Below are positions 27,286 through 34,973 of a stretch of 64,000 nt of DNA, piece by piece. Within the stretch, counting starts at the first letter, position 1. Each line of letters starts with the position of its first letter. A program made the translations under genes and the position numbers. Below the pieces are notes generated by a model. That model was not told the DNA's origin and made no database searches. It saw nothing but the letters and a program-made list of their open reading frames with translations. Source of the stretch: Streptomyces goshikiensis (GTDB lineage: Bacteria > Actinomycetota > Actinomycetes > Streptomycetales > Streptomycetaceae); assembly GCF_014650555.1 (NCBI RefSeq), contig NZ_BMVE01000003.1, positions 248,001 through 312,000 on the forward strand, given 5' to 3'.

Positions 27286-28116
27286 GTGAGCCGGCCGGCG
27301 TCCACCGTTCTGCAGCAGGAGATCGCCCGGGAACTCCAGGTGTCGGAGACCTTCGACGCCGAGCGGGAGATCGAGCGCCGGGTGGCGTTCCTGGCGGAGC
27401 GGCTCACCTCCACCGGGCTGCGCTCCCTGGTGCTCGGGATCAGCGGGGGAGTGGACTCCACCACGGCGGGACGGCTCTGCCAGCTCGCCGTGGAGCGGGC
27501 CCGCGCGGCCGGCCACGAGGCGGTCTTCTACGCGATGCGGCTGCCCTACGGCGTCCAGGCCGACGAGCACGACGCCCAGCTCGCCCTGGGCTTCATCCGG
27601 GCGGACCGGGTGCTGACCGTGGACGTCAAGCCCGCCAGTGACGCCGCGCTGGAGAGCGCGCTGGCCGGCGGCACCGTCTTCCGGGACGCCGGGCACCAGG
27701 ACTTCGTACAGGGCAACATCAAGGCCCGTCAGCGCATGGTCGCCCAGTACGCGGTGGCCGGCGCGCACGACGGCCTGGTCGTCGGCACCGACCACGCGGC
27801 GGAGGCGGTCTCCGGCTTCTTCACCAAGTTCGGGGACGGCGCGGCCGACCTGGTCCCGCTGACCGGCCTGACCAAGCGCCGGGTCCGCGCCGTGGCCGAC
27901 GCCCTGGGCGCCCCCGCCGCGCTGGTCTGGAAGACCCCGACGGCGGACCTGGAGACCCTGGCCCCGGGCAAGGCCGACGAGGACGCCCTCGGTGTCACCT
28001 ACGACGACATCGACGACTTCCTGGAGGGCAAGCCCGTCGACGAGCGCGCCTTCGACACGATCGTTCGCCGCTACCGCCTCACGGAGCACAAGCGCCAGCT
28101 CCCGATCGCGCCGTAA
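27286..28116 (+). CDS. nadE: Ammonia-dependent NAD+ synthetase
   Basis: 276 residues, the usual length for the NH3-dependent form, starting at GTG 27286 behind CGAGGAG. ATP-pyrophosphatase motif SGGVDS (residues 53-58). Also YAMRLPYGVQADEHDAQLAL, QGNIKARQRMVAQYA, GTDHAAEAVSGFFTKFGDGAADLVPL and LTKRRVRAVADALGAP, all standard NadE blocks including substrate-binding His/Glu. It amidates nicotinic acid adenine dinucleotide to NAD+ in the cytoplasm. There is no glutaminase domain. Its position beside a RES-containing conflict block may be chance or may supply NAD after toxin action. Confidence 0.96.
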   Translation: MSRPASTVLQQEIARELQVSETFDAEREIERRVAFLAERLTSTGLRSLVLGISGGVDSTTAGRLCQLAVERARAAGHEAVFYAMRLPYGVQADEHDAQLALGFIRADRVLTVDVKPASDAALESALAGGTVFRDAGHQDFVQGNIKARQRMVAQYAVAGAHDGLVVGTDHAAEAVSGFFTKFGDGAADLVPLTGLTKRRVRAVADALGAPAALVWKTPTADLETLAPGKADEDALGVTYDDIDDFLEGKPVDERAFDTIVRRYRLTEHKRQLPIAP

Positions 28117-28246
28117 CACCGTTGGGAGCGCGTCGCACCGCCTCCCGACCCACTGCCGTGCCCCACCCCCACCGCCGCGGCGCCCCCCGCCCCGGCAGCC
28201 GAGGACCGTCTCACGACCCCCGGCCCCCGACCATGGAGAAATCGGC

Positions 28247-28897
28247 TTGCGTGGCTTCATACCGGGAGCGGTGACACTCCTCGTCCTGTCTTGCGCGGCG
28301 TCGGGGTGCACCGGTGAGGAACCGCGGGAGCGGGGGCGGGCGTCGCTGACCTCCGCGGATCTCGAGGACGCAGTGCTGGCGGGGGAGCACTCCGGGTTCG
28401 AGGTCATACCGCAGCGAGAGCCCTTGCTGGAGGACATGGACGTCGTGACGGCAGCCGAGCCGTCCTGTCAGCCGCTGGCCGACTTGAGGAGTGCCCGGCC
28501 CGAGCACCAACCGACTGGCACCACTTGGGCAGCGCTGCGGTCAGGTCACGGGCCCGGCGGCGCGAGCATCGTGCTCACCAGTCTCGCGCAGGGTGAGGCG
28601 AAGGCGTGGATGACCGAGCTGAAGGCGGCCGTCACGGCGTGCGAGGACTACTCGATCGCCTCGCAGCGCGGCTGGTCGGACCGGGCCGCCCTCGTGGCGT
28701 TGCCGTCCGTTGACGTCGGGGACGAATCTCTGTCCTTCTCAGCCACCAGTCACCACACTCCCGGCGAGTCTCAGGTGACGACGATCGTGCGCACCGGCGG
28801 GTCCCTGGCCGTCTACCTCACGCCACCCAGAGGAAAGCAGCTCCCTGCCTCCCTCATGAAACAACAGCACGAGAAGCTCGCGGCGGCCGGGGACTAG
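28247..28897 (+). CDS. Putative lipoprotein
   Basis: 216 residues from TTG 28247, with GGAGAA six bases upstream; no ATG fits this frame. It has a short signal sequence (FIPGAVTLLVLSCAASGC) ending in a lipobox-like ASGC, after which the mature chain is acidic. The soluble part (LTSADLEDAVLAGEHSGFEVIP... later WMTELKAAVTACEDYSI, VTTIVRTGGSLAVYL) resembles sensor-like extracytoplasmic lipoproteins of Streptomyces (about 200 residues). Function unknown. The stop overlaps the convergent VOC gene by 4 bp. Confidence 0.75.
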   Translation: MRGFIPGAVTLLVLSCAASGCTGEEPRERGRASLTSADLEDAVLAGEHSGFEVIPQREPLLEDMDVVTAAEPSCQPLADLRSARPEHQPTGTTWAALRSGHGPGGASIVLTSLAQGEAKAWMTELKAAVTACEDYSIASQRGWSDRAALVALPSVDVGDESLSFSATSHHTPGESQVTTIVRTGGSLAVYLTPPRGKQLPASLMKQQHEKLAAAGD

Positions 28898-29265
28898 CTG
28901 CCGCGGGGCTTGGTCTGCTGGACTGCCCAGCCGTTGCCGTCCGGGTCGGAGAAGTAGACGAACGAGCCCCACGGCATGTCCATGATCTCGGTCACCTCGA
29001 TGCCCCGGGCCCGGAGGTCGGCGTGGGCCTCCTCGATGTCCTCGACGACCACCTGCATGTTGTCCAGGGACCCCGGGGCCATCCGGGTGAGGCCCTTGCC
29101 CAGGGCGATCGAGCAGGCCGATCCCGGAGGGGTCAGCTGGACGAACCGGATCTCCTCGCTCACCGTCACGTCGTGGTCGGCGTGGAAGCCGACCCGTTCG
29201 TAGAAGGCCTTGGCCCGGTCGACGTCGGTGACCGGGACGGCGACCAGCTCCAGCTTGATGTCCAT
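28894..29265 (-). CDS. VOC-family (glyoxalase-fold) protein
   Basis: 123 residues from the ATG at 29265 (another ATG sits directly before it at 29268). Starts IKLELVAVPVTDVDRAKAFYERVGF and ends GSFVYFSDPDGNGWAVQQTKP, both standard for the fold, with the SDPDGNGW turn. The His/Glu metal residues of a true glyoxalase I are only partly evident, so it may be a binding protein rather than an enzyme. It lies downstream of, and in the same direction as, the ABC exporter (39 nt gap) and may be co-transcribed with it. Confidence 0.9.
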   Translation of the reverse strand: MDIKLELVAVPVTDVDRAKAFYERVGFHADHDVTVSEEIRFVQLTPPGSACSIALGKGLTRMAPGSLDNMQVVVEDIEEAHADLRARGIEVTEIMDMPWGSFVYFSDPDGNGWAVQQTKPRGS

Positions 29266-29307
29266 CACGTACTCCAGGGCCGGGGGAGGGGGCAGGGGCT
29301 GGGGCCA

Positions 29308-31194
29308 TCATGCTCCCGTCGTCCGGGCCGCGCCGCCCGGCGCGAACTGCGTCCGGTACAGCTCCTCGTACCGGCCGCCCGCCGCCAGCAGCTCCGGGTG
29401 CGTGCCCCGCTCCACGATCCGGCCGTCCTCGACCACCAGGATCAGGTCCGCCGCCTGTACGGTCGACAGCCGGTGCGCGATCACCACGGCGGTCCGCCCG
29501 GCCAGCGCCTCGCCCAGGGCCTCCTGCACCGCCGCCTCGGAGGTGGAGTCCAGGTGCGCGGTGGCCTCGTCGAGGATCACCACCCGCTGCCGGGCCAGCA
29601 GCAGCCGGGCGATCGTGAGGCGCTGCCGCTCGCCGCCCGAGAGCCGGTACCCGCGCTCGCCGACCACCGTGTCCAGGCCGTCCGGCAGCGAGGCCACGAG
29701 GCCGTCCAGCCGGGACCGGCGCAGGGCCTCCCAGATCTCGGCCTCGTCCGCCCCGGGCCGGGCCAGCAGCAGGTTCGCCCGTACCGACTCGTGGAACAGG
29801 TGCCCGTCCTGGGTGACCATGCCCAGCGTGTCCCGGATGGAGTCGGCCGTGAGGTCGCGTACGTCGATCCCGCCCAGCCGGACCGCGCCCGCGTCCGCGT
29901 CGTACAGCCGGGGCAGCAGCTGGGCGATGGTGGACTTGCCGGCCCCGGAGGAGCCGACCAGGGCGATCATCTGCCCGGGCTCGGCGCGGAACGAGACCTC
30001 GTGCAGCACCTGCGTACCGCCGCGCGCGTCGAGGGTGGCGACCTCCTCCAGCGAGGCCAGCGAGACCTTGTCGGCGGAGGGGTAGCCGAAGGAGACCCCG
30101 TCGAACTCCACGGCGACCGGCCCGTCCGGGACCCGCCGGGCGTCCGGCTTCTGGGCGATCAGCGGCTCCAGGTCGAGGATCTCGAAGACCCGCTCGAAGC
30201 TCACCATGGCGCTCATCACCTCCACCCGGGCACCCGCCAGCGCCGTCAGCGGGGCGTACAGCCGGGTCAGCAGCAGGGCGAGGGCCACGACGGCCCCGGC
30301 GTCGAGGGAGCCGCGCAGGGCGAAGTAGCCGCCGAGGCCGTAGACGAGGGCCAGGGCCAGGGCGGAGACCAGGGTGAGCGCGGTGATGAACGCCGACTGG
30401 GCCATCGCGGTACGGATCCCGATGTCCCGCACCCGGGCGGCCCGGGCCGCGAACTCGGCGGACTCGTCGGCGGGCCGCCCGAACAGCTTGACCAGGGTCG
30501 CGCCCGGGGCGGAGAACCGCTCCGTCATCTGGGTGCCCATCGCGGCGTTCAGCGTCGAGGCCTCGCGCTGCATGGCGGCCATCCTGGCCCCCATCCGCCG
30601 GGCGGGCAGCACGAACACGGGCAGCAGGACCAGCGCCAGCAGGGTGATCTGCCAGGAGATGCCCAGCATCACGGCGAGCGTCAGCAGCAGGGTCACCGTG
30701 TTGGCGACCACCCCGGACAGGGTGTTGCTGAAGGCCCGCTGGGCGCCGATCACATCGTTGTTGAGGCGGCTCACGAGCGCCCCGGTCCGGGTCCGGGTGA
30801 AGAAGGCCACCGGCATCCGCTGCACGTGGTCGAAGACGGCCGTCCGCAGGTCCAGGATCAGCCCCTCGCCGAGGGTGGCGGACAGCCGGCGGGCCAGCAG
30901 GCCGATCCCCGCCTCGGCTACCGCGATCACCGCGATGAGCAGCGCGAGCCGGGTGACCGTACCGGTGCCGCGGCCGTCGACGATGGCGGTGACGACCCGG
31001 CTGGCGAGCACCGGGGTGGCCACCGCGAGCAGCGCGGTCACCACACTGAGCAGCAGGAAGAGGGTGAGCCCCCGGCGGTGCGGGCGGGCGAAGGCGGCGA
31101 TCCGGCGCAGGCTCGCGCGGGAGAGCGGCCGGCGGTCCTGCTGTGCGTTGATCGTGCTGTGGAGCGAGGTCCACGCGGTGACTTCCATGTCCAT
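29308..31194 (-). CDS. ABC exporter, fused transmembrane and ATPase domains
   Basis: 628 residues. The N-terminal half has six hydrophobic segments (for example LFLLLSVVTALLAVATPVLA and LLLTLAVMLGISWQITLLALVLLPVF). The ATPase half has Walker A GSSGAGKST, Q-loop VTQDGHLF, signature LSGGERQR and Walker B VVILDEATAHLD. It is a half-size heterodimer- or homodimer-forming exporter of the multidrug/lipid type. The ATG at 31194 is preferred over 31188 because a -10 box TAGCGT ends exactly seven bases upstream, implying a leaderless transcript. Its promoter has MerR-type geometry. Substrate unknown; drug efflux is likely. Confidence 0.93.
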   Translation of the reverse strand: MDMEVTAWTSLHSTINAQQDRRPLSRASLRRIAAFARPHRRGLTLFLLLSVVTALLAVATPVLASRVVTAIVDGRGTGTVTRLALLIAVIAVAEAGIGLLARRLSATLGEGLILDLRTAVFDHVQRMPVAFFTRTRTGALVSRLNNDVIGAQRAFSNTLSGVVANTVTLLLTLAVMLGISWQITLLALVLLPVFVLPARRMGARMAAMQREASTLNAAMGTQMTERFSAPGATLVKLFGRPADESAEFAARAARVRDIGIRTAMAQSAFITALTLVSALALALVYGLGGYFALRGSLDAGAVVALALLLTRLYAPLTALAGARVEVMSAMVSFERVFEILDLEPLIAQKPDARRVPDGPVAVEFDGVSFGYPSADKVSLASLEEVATLDARGGTQVLHEVSFRAEPGQMIALVGSSGAGKSTIAQLLPRLYDADAGAVRLGGIDVRDLTADSIRDTLGMVTQDGHLFHESVRANLLLARPGADEAEIWEALRRSRLDGLVASLPDGLDTVVGERGYRLSGGERQRLTIARLLLARQRVVILDEATAHLDSTSEAAVQEALGEALAGRTAVVIAHRLSTVQAADLILVVEDGRIVERGTHPELLAAGGRYEELYRTQFAPGGAARTTGA

Positions 31195-31201
31195 GCCTGG
31201 A

Positions 31202-31232
31202 ACGCTAGGACCTCAACCAATGTAGAGGTCAA
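31202..31232 (-). promoter_or_regulatory. MerR-type promoter and operator of the ABC exporter
   Basis: Reading the minus strand: -35 TTGACC (31227-31232), 19-bp spacer, -10 TAGCGT (31202-31207), ATG seven bases later. An inverted repeat GACCTC-N10-GAGGTC (31209-31230), extending to 8 of 9 matching bases per arm, fills the spacer. The over-long 19-bp spacer with a dyad inside is the classic arrangement activated by MerR-family regulators. Confidence 0.7.
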
Positions 31233-31435
31233 GGGTTCGCCCGGCCTCACCCTTGCCCGGGGTCCAACTCCCGCTCGTTCGAGCGGTGTTCGAGGCCCCT
31301 TCCGTCCGGGTGCCTCGTCCTCGCTTTGCCTTTTCCTGACCTCTCCATGGTCCGCCGCGAGGCCGTGCGATAGATTCGGCCGGCCCCCACGGCAGCACCT
31401 CACGTACGTCCATCCCCGCGGAGACAGGCTTACCC

Positions 31436-31858
31436 ATGAGCGACATCGTCAACGGACTCGGCCGCACCAGCGCGTTCGGCGCCCTCGGCCTCGTCCTGCT
31501 GATCCTCGGCATCGTCCTCGTGGACGTGCTGACGCCCGGGAAGCTCCCGAAGCAGATATGGGAGGACCGCAACCGCAACGCCGCCGTCCTGCTCAGCTCC
31601 GCGCTGCTCGGCATCGGCGGCATCGTCTTCACCTCGATCTGGACGACGTACGACGACTTCGGCAAGGGCCTGCTGTCCACGGCGGCGTTCGGGCTGCTGG
31701 GGCTGGTCCTGATGGCGGTCGCGTTCCTGGTGCTGGACTGGGTGACCCCCGGCAAGCTCGGCGCCATCGTGGTGGACCCGGAGCCGCACCCGGCCGTCTG
31801 GGTCTCCGCCTCCTGCAACCTGGCTGTCGCCGCCATCGTCGCGGCATCGATCGCCTGA
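31436..31858 (+). CDS. DUF350 membrane protein
   Basis: 140 residues with four hydrophobic segments: FGALGLVLLILGIVLVDVL, NAAVLLSSALLGIGGIVFTSIW, LLSTAAFGLLGLVLMAVAFLVLDWV and a C-terminal NLAVAAIVAASIA. The pattern of two repeats, each with a D-x-x-TPGKL element (DVLTPGKL, DWVTPGKL), is the DUF350 family. Function of the family is unknown; members are small inner-membrane proteins, sometimes beside potassium channels or stress genes. GGAGACAGG precedes the ATG. Confidence 0.85.
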   Translation: MSDIVNGLGRTSAFGALGLVLLILGIVLVDVLTPGKLPKQIWEDRNRNAAVLLSSALLGIGGIVFTSIWTTYDDFGKGLLSTAAFGLLGLVLMAVAFLVLDWVTPGKLGAIVVDPEPHPAVWVSASCNLAVAAIVAASIA

Positions 31859-31896
31859 CCGCCTGACCGCCTGCGGCGGGACCGGCCCGGCCGGGG

Positions 31897-33117
31897 CTAC
31901 GCCAGACCCAGCGCGAACACCCCGAACCCCGCCGCCAGCAGCCCCGCAACGGTCCGCCGCAGGGCGCAGGCGCCGCGCCCGTCCACCGGCGCGGCCTCGA
32001 ACCGGCGCGCGTGGCGGGCGATCCCCGCCAGCAGCGCCGCGAACACCGGCAGCCACAGCACCCGCACCGCGATCCAGCCCGGGCTGTCCGGGGCCGCCGT
32101 CAGCCCGGCCACCTCGCCCACGAACGAGCCGGGAACCGCCGCCGCCAGCAGCGCAGTCTGGTGCCAGCACAGGATCGTCATCGCGCACAGGTTGATCACG
32201 ACCACCGGTGCCCACAGCGCCGGCCGGGCCAACACCCGCGCCAGCCGGTCCCGCAGCAGGATCGCCGCCCCCGACTGCGCCGCCGCCAGCGCCAGTACCA
32301 GCAGCGACGGCGGGTGCGAGTTCGTCCGCGCCTCGCCCGGCACCCCCACCATCGACGCCGGGTAGTGGAACACCAGCAGCAGCGCCGCGAACAGCAGGGC
32401 CCCGCCCGCCAGCAGCAGCCAGGCCCCGCGCCGGCCGATCCGCCGCTCGCCCCACGCGACGCCCAGCTGGTACGCGAACAGCCACCCCGGCAGGATGTTC
32501 ACCAGCGCCAGCCACGCCGGCACCGCGTCCGCGAACGGCCCGTAGCGCAGGAAGTCCACCATCGCGACCGCCCCCAGCAGCGGGGCCGCCGCCCAGCCGC
32601 CCAGCCGGCGCGCCGCCCGCACGCAGTACGGGGTCAGCGCCGTGACCACCACGTACACCCCGACGAACCACAGCGGCTGGACCACCAGCTTCGCCCCGGT
32701 CCGCAGCGTCACCTCGGGCACCCCCGCCGCGTACAGCACCGGCGCCGCCAGCGCCCACACCACCGTGACCCCGAGCACGGGCCGGCCCAGCCGGACGATC
32801 CGGCCCTTCAGCCAAGCCGCCGCGGACCCCTGGCGGCGGTGGTACGAGAGCACCGAGGCGTAACCGCCCACGAGGAAGAAGACGCCGAGCATCTGGAGCA
32901 CCCAACTGGCCGGGGCCAGGCCGCCGAACGCGGACAGCGGGCTCGCGTTGTGCAGGGCCCCGTCGGAGTCCAGGGTGAACCCGCCGAGCAGCCAGTGCCC
33001 GGTCGGTACGGCCAGCAGCGCGAGGGCGCGCAGCCCGTCGACCGCACGGTCGCGGTGGGCGGGGGTCCGCCGCTCGATCCGGTCGGCGGCGGCCGACAGG
33101 AAGGTCATCGCGCTCAC
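31897..33117 (-). CDS. Membrane acyltransferase (acyltransferase 3 family)
   Basis: 406 residues, about ten membrane helices, starting at GTG 33117, which overlaps the preceding stop (GTGA); ATG 33108 is an alternative. The N-terminus RDRAVDGLRALALLAVPTGHWLLG has the family pattern of a basic DGLRAxA segment followed by a helix with a conserved His. Such enzymes transfer acyl groups from cytoplasmic donors to sugars, glycopeptides or lipids at the membrane. It is coupled to the hydrolase gene upstream, suggesting turnover of the same esterified molecule. Substrate unknown. Confidence 0.85.
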   Translation of the reverse strand: MSAMTFLSAAADRIERRTPAHRDRAVDGLRALALLAVPTGHWLLGGFTLDSDGALHNASPLSAFGGLAPASWVLQMLGVFFLVGGYASVLSYHRRQGSAAAWLKGRIVRLGRPVLGVTVVWALAAPVLYAAGVPEVTLRTGAKLVVQPLWFVGVYVVVTALTPYCVRAARRLGGWAAAPLLGAVAMVDFLRYGPFADAVPAWLALVNILPGWLFAYQLGVAWGERRIGRRGAWLLLAGGALLFAALLLVFHYPASMVGVPGEARTNSHPPSLLVLALAAAQSGAAILLRDRLARVLARPALWAPVVVINLCAMTILCWHQTALLAAAVPGSFVGEVAGLTAAPDSPGWIAVRVLWLPVFAALLAGIARHARRFEAAPVDGRGACALRRTVAGLLAAGFGVFALGLA

Positions 33118-34157
33118 CGGGCCTCCCCCTTCGCGATCGCGGCGAAGGCGGCCAGGGACCGGGTGCCGGGCGTGAAGTAGCCGGTGTGCCCCTTGACGTC
33201 GGAGGCGGGCACCCGGCGCGCCCCGAACGCGGCGGAGGCGGGGTCGGCGCCGTGGCCGAACCCGGCGAACGACACGTTCGGCACGTCCGCGATCCAGTCG
33301 GAGGGCCCCCGGGCGGCCCACAGCCGGGCGCGCGTCCCGAGACCGGCGACATCGTCGGCGCGCATCCCGGGAGAGCCGAGGACGACGATGTCCGAGGCGT
33401 CCGTGTGCCGGGCCGCGAGCCCGCAGACCACCGAGCCGTAGCTGTGGCAGAGCAGCACCGGGTCGGGAGCACCGACCGCGTCGAGCCCGTCGGTGAAGCG
33501 GGCCAGCCGCTTGGCGCCGGCCGCCGCGAGCCGCCCGCCGGCCGCGTCCGGGCCGACCCCGACCGGGGTGGTGTAGCCGGTCCAGGCCACCACGGTGGTG
33601 TCCCCGCCGGCCTCGGCGCGCAGCGACCGGGCCATCCCGGCCGCGCCGGTGTACGGCGAACGCTTCGCGTCGTACGTGAGGGCGTCGCTGTCCGAACCCG
33701 GCACGATCACCGCGACGTGCGCGGCCCGCTCCAGGTCCCCGAACACCTCGGCGACCTGGCCCCGGCCGCGCGGGTCGAACGCCAGGATCCGCCGGCCGCC
33801 GGCCGCGAGGGAGGCGTACCGCGCGTCGCCGGTGGCGGCGACGGAGATCCGGTTGGCCTCGTACCGCAGCGACAGCGGCGCCCCGTCCAGGTTGCCCACC
33901 ACCAGCGGGTGGAGGCGGACCAGTTCCCGCCGGTCCGCATCGTCGAGCCCGGCGAAGAACCGGGCGACCTCCTGCGGCGTGGCGCCCGCCGGATCGGGCA
34001 ACGGCCGTCCGGACGCGGTGTCGGCCCGCCAAGCGGCGGTGCCCGGCGGGGGACCGGTGACCGCCCGCAGGCCCTCCCCGGCGGCCCAGCCCGCGGTCCC
34101 CGCCACCACCGTCACCGCCAGTGCGGCCGTGACCAGCGTCCTTGCGAAGCGGCCCAT
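33114..34157 (-). CDS. Exported alpha/beta hydrolase (DUF1023 type)
   Basis: 347 residues with a signal-like N-terminus (RTLVTAALAVTVVAGTAGWAA). The DUF1023 core: VAVIVPGSDSD, then TTVVAWTGYTTPVGV and the nucleophile elbow CHSYGSVVCG (Ser in HSYGS). A His-containing end (VKGHTGYF) supplies the catalytic base. Probable secreted or surface-anchored esterase/lipase. It heads a two-gene operon with the acyltransferase. A 21-bp perfect palindrome lies 12 bases before its ATG. Confidence 0.88.
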   Translation of the reverse strand: MGRFARTLVTAALAVTVVAGTAGWAAGEGLRAVTGPPPGTAAWRADTASGRPLPDPAGATPQEVARFFAGLDDADRRELVRLHPLVVGNLDGAPLSLRYEANRISVAATGDARYASLAAGGRRILAFDPRGRGQVAEVFGDLERAAHVAVIVPGSDSDALTYDAKRSPYTGAAGMARSLRAEAGGDTTVVAWTGYTTPVGVGPDAAGGRLAAAGAKRLARFTDGLDAVGAPDPVLLCHSYGSVVCGLAARHTDASDIVVLGSPGMRADDVAGLGTRARLWAARGPSDWIADVPNVSFAGFGHGADPASAAFGARRVPASDVKGHTGYFTPGTRSLAAFAAIAKGEAR

Positions 34158-34168
34158 GCCCCTTCTCC

Positions 34169-34189
34169 TCTCCCTCGTGACGAGGGAGA
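34169..34189. promoter_or_regulatory. 21-bp perfect palindrome upstream of the hydrolase-acyltransferase operon
   Basis: TCTCCCTCGT and ACGAGGGAGA flank a central G with no mismatch. It lies 12-32 bases upstream of the ATG, before the ribosome site GGAGAAGGGG. Length and symmetry suit a dimeric repressor operator; at mRNA level it would also form a 10-bp hairpin. Confidence 0.65.
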
Positions 34190-34292
34190 AGGTAGGAAGC
34201 GGGTGTCCCGCGCCACGTCGGACCGGGGAGCCAAGTCGCGGGTCATACCCAGGTAGGGGGTGGAGGAGAGAGCGGCGGGCCGGCCGCCGGGA

Positions 34293-34973
34293 TCAGGCGC
34301 TGTCGCCCGGGCGCACCAGCCCCGCCTCGTACGCGAAGATCACCGCCTGCGCCCGGTCCCGCAGGCCGAGCTTGGCCAGCACCCGCCCGATGTGCGTCTT
34401 CACCGTCTGTTCCGCCACCACCAGGAACGCGGCGATCTCCTGGTTCGACAGCCCGCGCGCGATCAGCTCCAGCACCTCGGTCTCCCGGGGGGTCAGCCCC
34501 TTCAGGCGCAGCGCAGGGTCCTTGCGCGGCGCCGGCCGCTGCTGGACGAAGTCGGCGATCAGCCGCCGGGTCACCGAGGGCGCCAGCAGCGCCTCGCCCG
34601 AGGCCACCACCCGGACCGCCGCGATCAGGTCGGCCGGCGGGGCGTCCTTGAGGAGGAACCCGGAGGCGCCGGCGCGCAGCGCCTCGTACACGTAGTCGTC
34701 GATGTCGAAGGTGGTGAGCATCAGCACCTTCGGCAGGTGCGTCACGCCCGGCGGCGGGCCGAGGATCTCGCGGGCCGCCGCGAGCCCGTCCATCTCGGGC
34801 ATGCGTACGTCCATCAGCACCACGTCGGGGTGGACCGTACGGGCGACCCGCACCCCCTCCCGCCCGTCGGGCGCCTCGCCCACCACATCGATGTCGGCCT
34901 GCGCCGAGAGCAGGGCGGCGAACCCCGCCCGCACCATGGCCTGGTCGTCGACGATGATCACGCGGATGGTCAA
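34293..34973 (-). CDS. NarL/FixJ-family response regulator
   Basis: 226 residues. Receiver domain IRVIIVDDQAMVRAGFAALL with phospho-acceptor Asp in VVLMDVRMPEMDG. The C-terminal LuxR-type helix-turn-helix is LTPRETEVLELIARGLSNQEIAAFLVVAEQTVKTHIGRVLAKLGLRDRAQAV. It overlaps the upstream kinase gene by 4 bp, forming a two-component operon. The target is not known, but an inverted repeat lies at the operon promoter. Confidence 0.95.
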   Translation of the reverse strand: MTIRVIIVDDQAMVRAGFAALLSAQADIDVVGEAPDGREGVRVARTVHPDVVLMDVRMPEMDGLAAAREILGPPPGVTHLPKVLMLTTFDIDDYVYEALRAGASGFLLKDAPPADLIAAVRVVASGEALLAPSVTRRLIADFVQQRPAPRKDPALRLKGLTPRETEVLELIARGLSNQEIAAFLVVAEQTVKTHIGRVLAKLGLRDRAQAVIFAYEAGLVRPGDSA

